A stretch of 64,000 nt of DNA from Oceanibium sediminis. GTDB lineage: Bacteria > Pseudomonadota > Alphaproteobacteria > Rhodobacterales > Rhodobacteraceae. A program made the position numbers and the translations under genes. The notes below the pieces were generated by a model. The model worked only from the letters and a program-made list of their open reading frames with translations, did not search any database and was not told the origin of the DNA. Below are positions 1 to 9,375 of this stretch, piece after piece (the stretch's first letter is position 1; each line of letters opens with the position of its first letter). The stretch covers positions 62,001 through 126,000 of the forward strand of contig NZ_QGNX01000001.1 in assembly GCF_003265325.1 (NCBI RefSeq), given 5' to 3'.

Positions 1-408
1 GAGCAGGCGATCCCCGACATCCTCGCGCCGCTCACCGCCGGGGCGGTCGTAGAGCACCACCTCCGCCCCCAGCGCGCGGGTGTTCGCGATCTTCAGCTTC
101 GGCGCGTCCAAGGGCATGATGATCACCGCCGGGCAGCCGTGCATCTGCGCCGCCAGCGCCACGCCTTGCGCGTGGTTGCCCGAGGAATAGGCCAGCACGC
201 CCCCCGCCCTGTCTTCCGCCCGCATCGCGCTGACCGCGGCAAAGCCCCCGCGAAACTTGAACGAGCCGGTGTGTTGCAGGCATTCCGCCTTCACGTGGAC
301 CCGCCGCCCGGCGATCTCGTCCAGCGCGGGGGAGCTGAGGACCGGGGTGCGGCGCACGACCGGGTCAAGCCGCGCATCGGCGGCGAGGATGGCCTCAAGA
401 TCACTCAT
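1..408 (-). CDS. threonine/serine dehydratase, N-terminal part (cut by window edge)
   Basis: A PLP-dependent threonine/serine ammonia-lyase (or serine racemase-like enzyme) that would deaminate hydroxy-amino acids in the cytosol. About 136 N-terminal residues are present; the rest lies left of base 1. The PLP lysine motif SFKFRG is near residue 50 and the phosphate-binding SSGNHAQG motif near residue 75, in the usual fold-type II spacing. The ATG at 408-406 overlaps the stop of the upstream hydrolase (ATGA), so the genes are translationally coupled. Family-level call is secure. Biosynthetic versus catabolic role cannot be decided because the C-terminal part, including any ACT domain, is missing. 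Confidence 0.85.
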   Translation of the reverse strand, partial: MSDLEAILAADARLDPVVRRTPVLSSPALDEIAGRRVHVKAECLQHTGSFKFRGGFAAVSAMRAEDRAGGVLAYSSGNHAQGVALAAQMHGCPAVIIMPLDAPKLKIANTRALGAEVVLYDRPGGERREDVGDRLL

Positions 409-1238
409 GTGCGTATCTTCTCCAGTAGCGCGGTCAGCGCCGCAAGGGCCTCGGGCTCGTCCAGGAACGGCACGTGGCCCCGGTCCGGCACGGTGGCCGC
501 GATCATCTCGGGGTTGCGGGCCTGCATCCTGGCAAGGGTCGCGGCTGTCAGCAGGTCCGAATTCTCGCCGCGCACCACCGCAAGGGGCATCGCGGCGAAA
601 GCGTCGAAGAACGGCCACAGGTCGACCGGCGGCACTTTCGACGCCTCGATCACCGCATCGCGCAGGGCGGGATCGTAGCGCAGCCCGATGGAGCCATCGC
701 CGCGCAGGAACCAGCGCCGCGCCAGTTTCAGCCAGGTGGCGTCGTCAAGGGTCGGGAATTCCGCGCCCATGTTGGCCTTCAGCCCGGCGGCGACGCCTTC
801 AAGCGTATCGGCCTTCGGCGGCACGCCGAGGTAGCCGAGGATGCGCTCAAGTCCCGCCGGGTCCAGCACGGGGCCGACATCGTTCAGCAGCACCCCGGCA
901 AGCCTGTCGGTCGCCATCGCCGCCAGCACCATGGCGATCAGCCCCCCGCGCGAGGTGCCGACGATCGTGAGCTTCTCCAGCCCCAGGTGGTCGAGGAATT
1001 CCAGCACGTCCCGCGCCTCGACCGGGATCTGGTAGGTGGCGGGATCGTCGGCCCAGCCGGACTCGCCCCGCCCGCGCAGGGTCAGGCGGATCAGGCGCAC
1101 CCCGTCGGGCAGCACGGCGGCCAGGTCGTCGAAGTCGCGCGCATCGCGGGTCAGGCCTGGCAGGCACAGAAGTGGCAGGCCCTGCCCCTCGTCCTCATAG
1201 GCCAGGCTGACCCCGTCCGAGGTGGTGAACCGGCTCAC
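405..1238 (-). CDS. alpha/beta hydrolase
   Basis: A 277-residue cytosolic alpha/beta-fold hydrolase. The nucleophile elbow GTSRGG places Ser near residue 96, followed by an acidic residue in RGENSD and the catalytic His in DRGHVPF near the C-terminus. I chose a GTG start at 1238 because it overlaps the stop of the upstream HAD gene (GTGA) and begins right before the conserved first strand; a longer reading upstream would be low-quality sequence inside the HAD gene. Substrate is unknown; esterase, lactonase or haloalkane-type chemistry is possible. Its position between a haloacid-dehalogenase-type protein and a dehydratase suggests one transcript. Confidence 0.8.
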   Translation of the reverse strand: MSRFTTSDGVSLAYEDEGQGLPLLCLPGLTRDARDFDDLAAVLPDGVRLIRLTLRGRGESGWADDPATYQIPVEARDVLEFLDHLGLEKLTIVGTSRGGLIAMVLAAMATDRLAGVLLNDVGPVLDPAGLERILGYLGVPPKADTLEGVAAGLKANMGAEFPTLDDATWLKLARRWFLRGDGSIGLRYDPALRDAVIEASKVPPVDLWPFFDAFAAMPLAVVRGENSDLLTAATLARMQARNPEMIAATVPDRGHVPFLDEPEALAALTALLEKIRT

Positions 1239-1924
1239 AGGCGTGCCGCCATTTCCGGGATGCTGGTCAGGTCCGGCAGCGTTTCCTCGGGCACCCACGG
1301 CAGACGATCCAGCGGATCGCCGGCGCGGTTCACCCAGACCGTGCGAAAGCCATAGCCCGCCGCCGCTGCCGCGTCCCACCCGTTGGAAGACACGAAGAGC
1401 ACCGTGTCCGCCCCGCGCCCGAAGCGCTGCCCGACAAGATCGTAGACCGAGCGGTGCGGCTTGAAGACGCCCACAGACTCAACGCTCAGCACCGCGTCCA
1501 TGTGCGCCCCAATCCCGGCAGAGCGCACCGCGCCGTCCAGCATGTCGGGTGAGCCGTTGGAGAGGATCGCGGTCTCCACACCCGCCGTTTTCAGCGCGGC
1601 CAGCATCGCGGGCACCTCGGGGAAGGCGGAAAGTTCCCAGTAAAGCGCCAGAAGCCGTTCGCGCAGCTCCGCGTCATCGCCCATGCCCGCCGCCTCCAAC
1701 GCGTAGTCGAGGCCGTCTGCAGTGACCTGCCAGAAATCGGTGTGGGCATCGGCCACTGCACGCAGCCAACTGTACTGAAGCTGCTTCAGCCGCCAGGTCC
1801 CGGCAATCCGGGGCCAGGCTTGCGCAAAGGCTTCGCGTCCCGGCTCGGCAGCGGCGATGCGGGCGGCGGCGGCCACGTCGAACAACGTGCCATAGGCGTC
1901 GAAGACAACAGTGTTGATGGGCAT
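1235..1924 (-). CDS. haloacid dehalogenase, type II (HAD superfamily)
   Basis: A 229-residue HAD hydrolase of the L-2-haloacid dehalogenase type. The nucleophile Asp sits in VVFDAYGTLFD (residue 9), motif II is SNGSPD, the lysine motif is FKPHRSVY, and the type II dehalogenase signature SSNGWDA follows. The ATG at 1924 begins directly before the conserved core and is preceded by a GGAAAGG ribosome site; an upstream in-frame start would add 15 unconserved residues. It would displace halide from short 2-haloacids, but family members often act on other substrates, so dehalogenation is inferred from motifs only. First gene of a three-gene overlapping operon. Confidence 0.85.
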   Translation of the reverse strand: MPINTVVFDAYGTLFDVAAAARIAAAEPGREAFAQAWPRIAGTWRLKQLQYSWLRAVADAHTDFWQVTADGLDYALEAAGMGDDAELRERLLALYWELSAFPEVPAMLAALKTAGVETAILSNGSPDMLDGAVRSAGIGAHMDAVLSVESVGVFKPHRSVYDLVGQRFGRGADTVLFVSSNGWDAAAAAGYGFRTVWVNRAGDPLDRLPWVPEETLPDLTSIPEMAARL

Positions 1925-2017
1925 CCCAGGGCCTTTCCGGTCAGCGGAGGTTATCCCAACAGAAAGCACAGTTTGCCTGCGACGCCAATCGGCCGCCGCT
2001 CAGAGTTGATCCTTGCG

Positions 2018-2806
2018 TTACAGGTTTTCGACCTGAGGTGCGCCGGTGATGTGATAGCCGCCGTCGACGAAGATTACCTCTCCGGTGGTGCCGGCGCCCA
2101 TGTCAGACAAAAGATAGACAGCGGTGCCGCCCACGTGCTCGAGGCTGGCGTTCATGCGCAGCGGCGCGTTCTGCTCGGCGTTCTTGAACACCCGACGCGC
2201 GCCGCCGATGGCGGCCCCGGCCAGCGTGCGCATCGGCCCGGCGCTGATCGCGTTGACCCGCACGCCGTCCGGACCAAGGTCATTGGCCAGGTAGCGCACC
2301 GCGGATTCCAGCGCCGCCTTGGCCACGCCCATCACGTTGTAGTTCGGCGTCACCCGCTGCGCGCCGATATAGCTGAGCGTCAGGATGGAGCCGCCCTGCT
2401 TCATCATCGGCGCGGCGCGGCGCGTGATGTCCACCAGCGAATAACAGCTGATGTCCATGGAATTAAGGAAGTTCGCGCGGCTGGTGTTCACGAAGCGCCC
2501 CGACAGCTCGGACTTGTCCGAAAAGGCGATTGCGTGAACGACGAAATCCAGCCCGCCCCATTCCTCGGACAGGGTCGCGAACAAGGCATCGAGCGACGCT
2601 TCGTCCTGCACGTCCGCGGGCAGGACCAGTTTGGCCCCGATGCTTTCCGCCAACGGCTTGACCCGCTGCCCGAAAGCGTCCCCCTGGTAGGTGAAGGCCA
2701 TTTCCGCACCCTCGGCGTGCAATGCACGGGCGATGCCCCAGGCAATGGACTTTTCGTTCGCGACACCCATGATCAGTCCGCGTTTGCCTTGCATCAACTC
2801 GGCCAT
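2018..2806 (-). CDS. fabI: enoyl-[acyl-carrier-protein] reductase (NADH) FabI
   Basis: Reduces trans-2-enoyl-ACP in the last step of each fatty-acid elongation cycle. The 262-residue length is normal for FabI. It has the SDR-type nucleotide-binding start GLIMGVANEKSIAWG and the FabI catalytic pair Tyr156 and Lys163 in the Y-x6-K spacing that separates FabI from ordinary SDRs. The Rossmann end FVDGGYH is also seen. It lies five bases downstream of fabB and ends the fabA-fabB-fabI transcript. This is the target family of triclosan; no unusual residue was noticed in the active site. Confidence 0.96.
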   Translation of the reverse strand: MAELMQGKRGLIMGVANEKSIAWGIARALHAEGAEMAFTYQGDAFGQRVKPLAESIGAKLVLPADVQDEASLDALFATLSEEWGGLDFVVHAIAFSDKSELSGRFVNTSRANFLNSMDISCYSLVDITRRAAPMMKQGGSILTLSYIGAQRVTPNYNVMGVAKAALESAVRYLANDLGPDGVRVNAISAGPMRTLAGAAIGGARRVFKNAEQNAPLRMNASLEHVGGTAVYLLSDMGAGTTGEVIFVDGGYHITGAPQVENL

Positions 2807-2811
2807 GATGA

Positions 2812-4038
2812 TCAGTCCTGTAGCTTGCTGAGCGCCAGCGTTGCGTTGGTGCCGCCAAAGCCGAAGCTGTTGGACAGGATGGTATCGAGCCCGGCTTTGT
2901 CGATCCGTGTCGTCACGATCTCGGACGGGTCGAGCGCGGGGTCCAGCGTCTGGATATTCGCGCTGGCGGTGATGAAGTCGTCCTGCAGCATCAGCAGGGC
3001 GTAGATCGCCTCCTGCACGCCGGTCGCCCCGAGGGAGTGCCCGGTCAGCGACTTGGTCGAGCTGATCGGCGGCGTGCTGCCCTTGCCGAAGATGCGGCGC
3101 GCGGCTTCCACTTCCGAAATATCGCCCACCGGGGTCGAGGTGCCGTGCGCGTTGATGTAGCTGACTTTGCGATCGCCCAGGGTGGACATGGCCAGGCGCA
3201 TCGCGCGCTCGCCGCCCTCACCCGAGGGGGCGACCATGTCATAGCCGTCCGAGGTGGCGCCGTAGCCCGTCACCTCGGCGTAGATCTTGGCGCCGCGCGC
3301 CTTGGCGCGCTCGTATTCCTCGAGCACGACGACACCGCCGCCGCCGGCGATCACGAAGCCGTCGCGGCTCTCGTCATAGGCACGCGAGGCGGTTTCGGGC
3401 GTGTCGTTGTACTTCGAGCTCATCGCGCCCATGGCGTCGAACAGGCAGGACAGGGTCCAGTCCAGTTCCTCGCCGCCGCCAGCAAAGACGATGTCCTGCT
3501 TGCCGAACTGGATCTGCTCCACCCCGTTGCCGATGCAATGGGCGGACGTGGAACAGGCCGAGGTGATGGAGTAGTTGACGCCCTTGATCTTGAACGGCGT
3601 CGCAAGGCAGGCGGAGTTCGTGGAACTCATGCCGCGCGTCACCATGAAGGGGCCCATCCGCTTGGGGCTGCCCTTTTCGATCACGATCTTATGCGCCTGG
3701 AACAGGTTCTTCGTCGACGGCCCGCCAGAGCCCATCACAAGGCCCGTGCGCTCGTTCGAGACCTCGCCCTCGCTCAGGCCGCTGTCCTTTACGGCCTGCT
3801 CCATCGCGATGAAGTTATAGGCCGCGCCTTCGCCCATGAAGCGCAGGTTGCGCTTGTCGATATGCTCGGTCACGTCGATCTTGGGATCGCCGTGGATCTG
3901 GCTGCGAAAGCCGTGCTCAGCGTAGTCAGGGGCAAAGGAAATGCCCGACTTGCCTTCCTTGAGGGACGCGGTGACCGCCTCGGCGTTGTTGCCGATGGAC
4001 GATACGATTCCGATCCCGGTGATGACGACACGGCGCAT
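2812..4038 (-). CDS. fabB: beta-ketoacyl-ACP synthase I FabB
   Basis: Condenses malonyl-ACP with acyl-ACP and, in the FabA/FabB pathway, elongates the cis-3-decenoyl intermediate to unsaturated fatty acids. The 408-residue thiolase-fold protein carries the Cys-His-His triad: Cys162 in SACSTSA, His298 in NAHGTST and His334 in [10 protein letters not shown], with Lys329 nearby. Placement directly after fabA distinguishes FabB from FabF by context as well as by sequence (the [11 protein letters not shown] active-site block). It is co-transcribed with fabA upstream and fabI five bases downstream. Confidence 0.96.
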   Translation of the reverse strand: MRRVVITGIGIVSSIGNNAEAVTASLKEGKSGISFAPDYAEHGFRSQIHGDPKIDVTEHIDKRNLRFMGEGAAYNFIAMEQAVKDSGLSEGEVSNERTGLVMGSGGPSTKNLFQAHKIVIEKGSPKRMGPFMVTRGMSSTNSACLATPFKIKGVNYSITSACSTSAHCIGNGVEQIQFGKQDIVFAGGGEELDWTLSCLFDAMGAMSSKYNDTPETASRAYDESRDGFVIAGGGGVVVLEEYERAKARGAKIYAEVTGYGATSDGYDMVAPSGEGGERAMRLAMSTLGDRKVSYINAHGTSTPVGDISEVEAARRIFGKGSTPPISSTKSLTGHSLGATGVQEAIYALLMLQDDFITASANIQTLDPALDPSEIVTTRIDKAGLDTILSNSFGFGGTNATLALSKLQD

Positions 4039-4071
4039 ACGCAGCCCTCCCTTCGCGACCCTTCCGGGCGC

Positions 4072-4578
4072 TTATTCCTGAAACAGCCCGACCTTCAGAT
4101 CCGTGGCGGTGTAGGCAAGTTCGCCGTCCACCTCTACCCGTCCGTTCGCCATCCCAAGCTTCAGCTTGCGGTCGATGACGCGGGTGAAGTCGACGTAATA
4201 AGTGACCTTCTTGCTCTTCGGCGTGACCATCGCGGTCAGCTTCACCTCGCCCACGCCGAGCGCACGGCCCTTGCCGAGCATACCCCGCCAGCCGAGGTTG
4301 AAGCCCGTCAGTTGCCACAGCCCGTCGAGGCCAAGGCAGCCGGGCATTACCGGATCGCCGGGAAAATGGCACTGGAAGAACCACAGGTCGGGATGAATAT
4401 CGAATTCCGCAACCACATGGCCCTTGCCATGCTCACCGCCATCCGACGAAATCTCGGTGATGCGGTCCATCATAAGCATCGGCGGCTCGGGCAACTGCGG
4501 GTTCCCGGGGCCGAACAATTCCCCACGGGCGCACTTCAGCAGCCCATCCTTGTCGAAGCTGGTTGGCAATCCGGTCAT
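4072..4578 (-). CDS. fabA: 3-hydroxydecanoyl-ACP dehydratase/isomerase FabA
   Basis: Bifunctional hot-dog-fold enzyme that dehydrates 3-hydroxydecanoyl-ACP and isomerises the product to the cis-3 form, the branch point for anaerobic-type unsaturated fatty acid synthesis. At 168 residues it is the normal length. The catalytic His71 is in [13 protein letters not shown] and Asp85 in CLGLDGLWQ. First gene of fabA-fabB-fabI, divergent from irr; the shared 171-base gap to irr must contain its promoter. The neighbour suggests, but does not prove, iron-linked control. Confidence 0.97.
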   Translation of the reverse strand: MTGLPTSFDKDGLLKCARGELFGPGNPQLPEPPMLMMDRITEISSDGGEHGKGHVVAEFDIHPDLWFFQCHFPGDPVMPGCLGLDGLWQLTGFNLGWRGMLGKGRALGVGEVKLTAMVTPKSKKVTYYVDFTRVIDRKLKLGMANGRVEVDGELAYTATDLKVGLFQE

Positions 4579-4655
4579 ACGCCTATGTCCCCATGCAATC
4601 TTGGTCTTTTTCTGCTCTCGCCTTCCCTATCACCCGGCTTTGGGGAGGTGCAAGC

Positions 4656-4684
4656 TTGACAGTACACCGGGCGCGCCACACATT
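4656..4684 (+). promoter_or_regulatory. candidate irr promoter
   Basis: A perfect -35 hexamer TTGACA at 4656-4661 is followed after 17 bases by CACATT at 4679-4684, a poor -10. It is oriented toward irr, about 65 bases before its start codon. The -35 overlaps the palindrome CAAGCTTG. The weak -10 makes this a candidate only. Confidence 0.35.
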
Positions 4685-4749
4685 TTCGCCCAACGCTGGC
4701 TTTTAGGGGGCCGATATGGCATGAAATGTCCAGCGAAACCGGAGGATTG

Positions 4750-5184
4750 ATGCAAGCACCCAGCACAGATGCCGCCCGCCGCCGCGCCGCCGACTGGCTG
4801 CAGGGTGCGGGATTGCGCCCGACGCGCCAGCGGCTGACACTGGCGACATTGCTTGTGGGTGACGGGCAGAACCGCCACGTCACCGCCGAAAGCCTGCACG
4901 AGGCCGCCGCCGCCGGGCCGACGGCAGTGTCCCTCGCCACGGTCTACAACACGCTGCGCGCCTTCTGCGATGCGGGGCTGGTGAACGAGGTGACGGTCGA
5001 CGGAAGCCGCTCCTATTTCGATACGCGCACCGACGATCACCCGCATTTCTACTGGGAAGACGACAGCCGCCTGACCGACGCGCCGGCGGAAAACCTGCAG
5101 ATCGTCGGCCTGCCCGAGGCGCCCGAGGGCGCGGAAATCTCCAAGGTGGACGTCGTCATCCGCCTGCGGCGCGCGAAGGGCTGA
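4750..5184 (+). CDS. irr: iron response regulator Irr (Fur family)
   Basis: A 144-residue Fur-superfamily transcription factor. The winged-helix half carries GLRPTRQRLTLATLL and SLATVYNTLRAF (DNA-recognition helix); the C-terminal half matches Irr rather than Fur, ending EISKVDVVIRLRR. In alphaproteobacteria Irr senses haem and represses or activates iron and haem genes. The rhizobial HHH haem-binding run is HPH here and I see no N-terminal GCPW-type haem motif. I start it at ATG 4750, four bases after a strong GGAGG at 4741-4745; ATG 4726 is in frame but has no ribosome site. It is divergent from fabA. Confidence 0.9.
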   Translation: MQAPSTDAARRRAADWLQGAGLRPTRQRLTLATLLVGDGQNRHVTAESLHEAAAAGPTAVSLATVYNTLRAFCDAGLVNEVTVDGSRSYFDTRTDDHPHFYWEDDSRLTDAPAENLQIVGLPEAPEGAEISKVDVVIRLRRAKG

Positions 5185-5192
5185 TCCGGGCC

Positions 5193-5207
5193 CGGGGCGA
5201 CGCCCCC
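5193..5207 (+). terminator. short GC stem-loop after irr
   Basis: GGGGC at 5194-5198 and GCCCC at 5202-5206 form a five-pair stem just nine bases after the irr stop. There is no T-run, so termination is uncertain; the hairpin also resembles the hairpin part of the dispersed repeat seen at 55297. Confidence 0.3.
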
Positions 5208-5277
5208 GCCTGCGCGGCGACCGCGAATTTCAAGATTCCGATTCAGTTCGCCTGCTTTTCGGGGTAGCACGTTTCGC

Positions 5278-6213
5278 ATGACAACGCTTTACCTGACCCA
5301 TGACGACGGGCTTGCCCACGTCACCCCGCCCGGACACCCCGAACAGGTGGCCCGGCTCGAAGCGGTTCACCGGGCGCTCGACGCGCCGGAATTCGCAGAC
5401 CTCCTACGGGGCGAAGCGCCGCTGGCCGATGACGCGACGCTGCGTCTGGCACATCCGCAAAGCCATATCGACGCGGTGAAAGCCGCGATCCCCAGCACGG
5501 GATTTCGCGGCATCGACGCCGACACCCACCTCTGCCCCACCTCGCTGCCCGCGATCCTGCGGGGCGCCGGAGGGCAGGTTGCGGCGGTGGATGCGGTGAT
5601 GGAAGGGCGCGCGGGCAACGCCTTGGTCGCGATGCGCCCGCCGGGCCATCACGCGGAAACCAGCCGCGCCATGGGCTTCTGCTTCTTCGGCAACGCCGTG
5701 ATCGCCGCGCGCCACGCGCTGGAGGCGCATGGCCTGTCCCGGGTCGCCATCGTGGATTTCGACGTGCACCACGGCAACGGGACGCAAGACCTGGTCTGGG
5801 ACGATCCGCATATCTTCTTCGCCTCGACCCACCAGAGCCCGCTGTATCCCGGCACCGGCTCGGCCCAGGAACGTGGCGCGCACGGGCAGATCCTGAACGT
5901 GCCCCTGCCCCCGAACACCGGCAGCGCAGGATTCCGCCACGCCTGGGACGGCATGGTGATCCCCGCGCTCGAGTCCGCCCGGCCCGAACTGATCGTGATC
6001 TCGGCCGGGTTCGACGCTCATGCCGACGACCCTCTCGCCAACCTGCTGCTCAGCGAAGACGATTTTTCCTGGGTGACGGGGCGCATCTGCGATGTCGCAG
6101 ACACCCATGCCGCGGGGCGGGTGATCTCGACATTGGAGGGGGGATATGATCTGCACTCGCTGGCGGCTTCCACTGCCGCACATGTCACTACATTGATGGA
6201 GCGCGGCCGATGA
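5278..6213 (+). CDS. histone deacetylase-family (acetylpolyamine-type) amidohydrolase
   Basis: A 311-residue zinc deacetylase of the arginase/deacetylase fold. The charge-relay histidines H124-H125 lie in RPPGHHAE, the zinc ligands are D162 and H164 in DFDVHHGNGT and D246 in SAGFDAH, and the catalytic Tyr290 is in LEGGYD, so all active-site residues are present. Bacterial members remove acetyl groups from small amines or proteins; the natural substrate here is unknown. Its stop overlaps the xseB start by four bases, tying it to the xseB-ispA-dxs operon. ATG at 5278 is the only sensible start. Confidence 0.88.
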   Translation: MTTLYLTHDDGLAHVTPPGHPEQVARLEAVHRALDAPEFADLLRGEAPLADDATLRLAHPQSHIDAVKAAIPSTGFRGIDADTHLCPTSLPAILRGAGGQVAAVDAVMEGRAGNALVAMRPPGHHAETSRAMGFCFFGNAVIAARHALEAHGLSRVAIVDFDVHHGNGTQDLVWDDPHIFFASTHQSPLYPGTGSAQERGAHGQILNVPLPPNTGSAGFRHAWDGMVIPALESARPELIVISAGFDAHADDPLANLLLSEDDFSWVTGRICDVADTHAAGRVISTLEGGYDLHSLAASTAAHVTTLMERGR

Positions 6214-6452
6214 ATGACCAGCCGATAGCCAAGATGACGTTTGAACAGGCCCTGGCCGAACTGGAGCAGGTTGTCGGACAACTTGAAAGCGGCAACACGC
6301 CGCTGGAGGAGTCCATCACCCTGTACGAGCGCGGCGCGGCACTGAAGGCGCATTGCGAAACCAAGCTGACCGCCGCCGAGGAAAAAGTCTCGCGGATCAC
6401 CAAGTCTGATGACGGCACGGTGACGGGCGAGACGCCGTTCGACGCGGACTGA
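6210..6452 (+). CDS. xseB: exodeoxyribonuclease VII small subunit
   Basis: The 80-residue small subunit of exonuclease VII, which with XseA degrades single-stranded DNA to oligonucleotides. The family core is clear: MTFEQALAELEQVV followed by LESGNTPLEESITLYERG, two helices with the typical LE-GN-PLE turn. The start overlaps the upstream deacetylase stop (ATGA at 6210-6213) and ispA begins three bases after its stop. The large subunit xseA is not in the window. Adjacency to ispA and dxs is a common proteobacterial arrangement. Confidence 0.95.
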   Translation: MNDQPIAKMTFEQALAELEQVVGQLESGNTPLEESITLYERGAALKAHCETKLTAAEEKVSRITKSDDGTVTGETPFDAD

Positions 6453-6455
6453 GCC

Positions 6456-7346
6456 ATGGCGACCGCGCAGGATCTCGTCTTCCACGCCCAGCTGAGCCAG
6501 GCCGCGACCCGCGTCGAAGAGGCGCTGGACACCCTGCTTCCGAAGCCCGACGGCGCGGTGGCCGAAGCGATGCGTTACGCGACCCTGCAAGGCGGCAAGC
6601 GGCTGCGCGCCTTCCTGGTTCTGGAAACGGCGGGACTGTTCCGCGTGCCGGTGGTCCAGTCGGTGCGCGCGGCGGCGGCGGTGGAATGCGTGCACGCCTA
6701 TTCGCTGATCCATGACGATCTGCCCGCGATGGACGACGACGACATGCGCCGGGGCCGCCCCACGGTTCACAAGAAATGGGACGACGCCACCGCGATCCTG
6801 GCGGGCGACGCGCTGCAGGCCTTCGCGTTCGAGATCCTCGGCGGACCGCAGACCGCACCCGACGCCAACATCCGCATCCGCCTGGCAGTAAAGCTGGCGC
6901 AGGCCGCGGGCGTGGCCGGTATGGTCGGCGGGCAGGCGCTGGACATCGCAGCCGAAAACGCGCGCACCCCGCTGACGCTGGAAAAGATCACCGAGTTGCA
7001 GGCGATGAAGACCGGCGCGCTGTTCCGTTGGTCGGTGGAGGCGGGGGCGATCCTCGGTAAATCCGACGCGACGAACCTGGTCAGCTATGCTGACGCGCTT
7101 GGCCTTGCCTTCCAGATCCAGGACGACATCCTCGATGTGACCGCGTCACCGGAAGCCACTGGAAAGGCGACGGGAAAAGACGCCGCAGCGGGCAAGGCGA
7201 CCTTCGTTTCGCTGCTCGGCCTGGAGGGTGCACAAAAGAAAGCACGTGACTTAGTGTCAACTGCATGTGACACTTTGTCCCCATACGGCTCGGCCGCGGA
7301 CTCGCTGCGCAAGGCAGCGGAATTCGTGATCGGGCGAGAGAGTTGA
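6456..7346 (+). CDS. ispA: polyprenyl synthetase (farnesyl/geranylgeranyl diphosphate synthase)
   Basis: A 296-residue trans-prenyltransferase that condenses IPP with allylic diphosphates. The first aspartate-rich motif is [10 protein letters not shown] (residues 87-96) with the two-residue insertion of bacterial FPP synthases, and the second is DDILD (223-227). GGKRLRAFL near residue 46 binds diphosphate. Operon position between xseB and dxs supports farnesyl diphosphate synthesis (ispA). Product chain length cannot be fixed by sequence reading alone; a geranylgeranyl product is possible in carotenoid-making relatives. Confidence 0.9.
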   Translation: MATAQDLVFHAQLSQAATRVEEALDTLLPKPDGAVAEAMRYATLQGGKRLRAFLVLETAGLFRVPVVQSVRAAAAVECVHAYSLIHDDLPAMDDDDMRRGRPTVHKKWDDATAILAGDALQAFAFEILGGPQTAPDANIRIRLAVKLAQAAGVAGMVGGQALDIAAENARTPLTLEKITELQAMKTGALFRWSVEAGAILGKSDATNLVSYADALGLAFQIQDDILDVTASPEATGKATGKDAAAGKATFVSLLGLEGAQKKARDLVSTACDTLSPYGSAADSLRKAAEFVIGRES

Positions 7347-7386
7347 GCGGCGCGCAAGGGTGCGCCGAACGCCGGAAAGAGAGATC

Positions 7387-9333
7387 ATGACTGCCGATAC
7401 CCCAAGCGTAGCACGGCCGGAAACGCCGCTTCTGAACACCGTCCGCACGCCGGACGACCTGCGCAGGATGAGCGATGCGAACCTGCGCCAAGTGGCGGAC
7501 GAACTGCGCTCGGAAACCATCTCGGTCGTGTCCGAAACCGGCGGCCACCTGGGCGCGGGCCTGGGCGTGGTGGAACTGACCGTGGCGATCCACGCGGTGT
7601 TCAACACCCCCAAGGACAAGCTGATCTGGGACGTCAGCCACCAGTGCTATCCGCACAAGGTGCTGACCGGGCGGCGCGACCGCATGCGCACCCTGCGCAA
7701 GGGCGGCGGGCTGTCGGGCTTCACCAAGCGCAGCGAAAGCCCCTATGACCCGTTCGGCGCGGCGCACAGCTCCACCTCCATCTCGGCGGGGCTTGGCTTC
7801 GCGGCGGCGCGCGACCTTGGCGGCGCGCCGGAGCATGGGCTGGGCGATGTGATCTGCGTGATCGGCGATGGCGCGATCAGCGCCGGCATGGCCTATGAGG
7901 GGATGAACAACGCCGGGCACCTCGGGAAGCGGCTGATCGTGATCCTGAACGACAACGAGATGTCGATCGCCCCGCCCGTCGGCGCGATGTCCTCCTACCT
8001 GTCCAAGCTTTATGCCGGGGCTCCGTTCCAGGAATTCAAGGCCGCCGCCAAGGGCGCGGTCAGCCTGCTGCCGCCCCCCTTCCAGCAGGGCGCGCGCCGC
8101 GCGAAGGAACTGGTCAAGGCCGTCACCGTCGGCGGCACCCTGTTCGAGGAGCTGGGCTTCGACTACGTCGGCCCCATTGACGGGCACGACATGGAGCAGC
8201 TGCTGGCCGTTCTGCGCACGGTGAAATCCCGCGCCGACGGGCCGATCCTGATCCACGCGATCACCAAGAAGGGCAAGGGCTTCGCCCCTGCGGAAAACGC
8301 CTCGGACAAGGGCCACGCGACGGCCAAGTTCGACATGGTGACCGGCAAGCAGAAGAAGGCGCCCTCGAACGCGCCCTCCTACACCAAGGTGTTCGCCAAC
8401 AGCCTGATCAAGGAGGCGGAGTCCGACCCGCTGATCACCGCCGTCACCGCGGCGATGCCCGACGGCACCGGGCTGAACCTGTTTGCCGAGCGCTTCCCGA
8501 ACCGTTGTTTCGACGTCGGCATCGCCGAGCAGCACGGCGTTACCTTCGCTGCCGGCATGGCCGCGGGCGGGATGAAGCCGTTCTGCGCGATCTACTCCAC
8601 CTTCCTGCAACGCGGCTATGACCAGGTCGTCCACGATGTCGCCCTGCAACGCCTGCCGGTACGTTTCGCGATCGACCGCGCCGGACTGGTGGGCGCGGAC
8701 GGGCCGACCCATGCGGGCAGCTTCGATATCGCCTTCCTCGCGAACCTGCCCGATTTCGTGGTCATGGCCGCAGCGGACGAGGCCGAGCTGGTTCACATGG
8801 TCGCCACCGCGCGCGCGATCGACGACCGCCCCTCCGCATTCCGCTTCCCGCGGGGCGAGGGCGTCGGCGTGGAGCTTCCCGAGAACGGCGTGCCGCTGGA
8901 AATCGGCAAGGGCCGCGTGATCCAGCAAGGCCAGGGCGTTGCGATCCTCAGCTTCGGGGCGCGCCTGTCGGAATGCGTGCGCGCCGCCGAAAGCCTGGCC
9001 GCGCGCGGCATCCGGCCGACCATCGCGGATGCGCGTTTCGCCAAGCCGCTGGACCGCGAGCTGATCCTGCGCCTGGCCGCCGAGCATGAAGCCCTGATCA
9101 CCATCGAGGAAGGCGCGATCGGCGGTTTCGGAAGCCATGTCGCGCAGCTGCTGGCCGAGGAAGGCGTCTTCGACACGGGGCTGAAGTTCCGCTCGATGGT
9201 CTTCCCCGACACCTTCATCGACCAGGACAGCCCCGCCGCCATGTACGAGGTTGCCGGCATGAATGCCGCGGACATCGAGGCGAAGGTGCTGGACACGCTG
9301 GGCGTCACCACGCTCGCCGCGCAGCGCGGGTAA
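7387..9333 (+). CDS. dxs: 1-deoxy-D-xylulose-5-phosphate synthase
   Basis: Thiamine-diphosphate enzyme that joins pyruvate and glyceraldehyde-3-phosphate in the first step of the MEP isoprenoid pathway. The 648-residue length is typical. Visible motifs are [15 protein letters not shown] (catalytic His region), the ThDP motif [18 protein letters not shown] ending in NDNEMSI, and the transketolase catalytic Glu in [15 protein letters not shown] start it at ATG 7387, behind a GAAAGAGAG ribosome site; ATG 7360 adds nine unconserved residues. Last gene of the operon. The thiBPQ importer at 14-17 kb supplies its cofactor precursor. Confidence 0.96.
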   Translation: MTADTPSVARPETPLLNTVRTPDDLRRMSDANLRQVADELRSETISVVSETGGHLGAGLGVVELTVAIHAVFNTPKDKLIWDVSHQCYPHKVLTGRRDRMRTLRKGGGLSGFTKRSESPYDPFGAAHSSTSISAGLGFAAARDLGGAPEHGLGDVICVIGDGAISAGMAYEGMNNAGHLGKRLIVILNDNEMSIAPPVGAMSSYLSKLYAGAPFQEFKAAAKGAVSLLPPPFQQGARRAKELVKAVTVGGTLFEELGFDYVGPIDGHDMEQLLAVLRTVKSRADGPILIHAITKKGKGFAPAENASDKGHATAKFDMVTGKQKKAPSNAPSYTKVFANSLIKEAESDPLITAVTAAMPDGTGLNLFAERFPNRCFDVGIAEQHGVTFAAGMAAGGMKPFCAIYSTFLQRGYDQVVHDVALQRLPVRFAIDRAGLVGADGPTHAGSFDIAFLANLPDFVVMAAADEAELVHMVATARAIDDRPSAFRFPRGEGVGVELPENGVPLEIGKGRVIQQGQGVAILSFGARLSECVRAAESLAARGIRPTIADARFAKPLDRELILRLAAEHEALITIEEGAIGGFGSHVAQLLAEEGVFDTGLKFRSMVFPDTFIDQDSPAAMYEVAGMNAADIEAKVLDTLGVTTLAAQRG

Positions 9334-9375
9334 ACCGCGCGCGGCGTCGGCTGGTTAGCTCCACGCGGCAAGCTT

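Noticed and set aside
7081-9138. Long open frame of 685 codons on the minus strand
   Set aside because: It is antisense to ispA and dxs, which have full family motifs. Its translation is rich in Arg, Gly, Ala and His with no domain, as expected from high-GC shadow frames.
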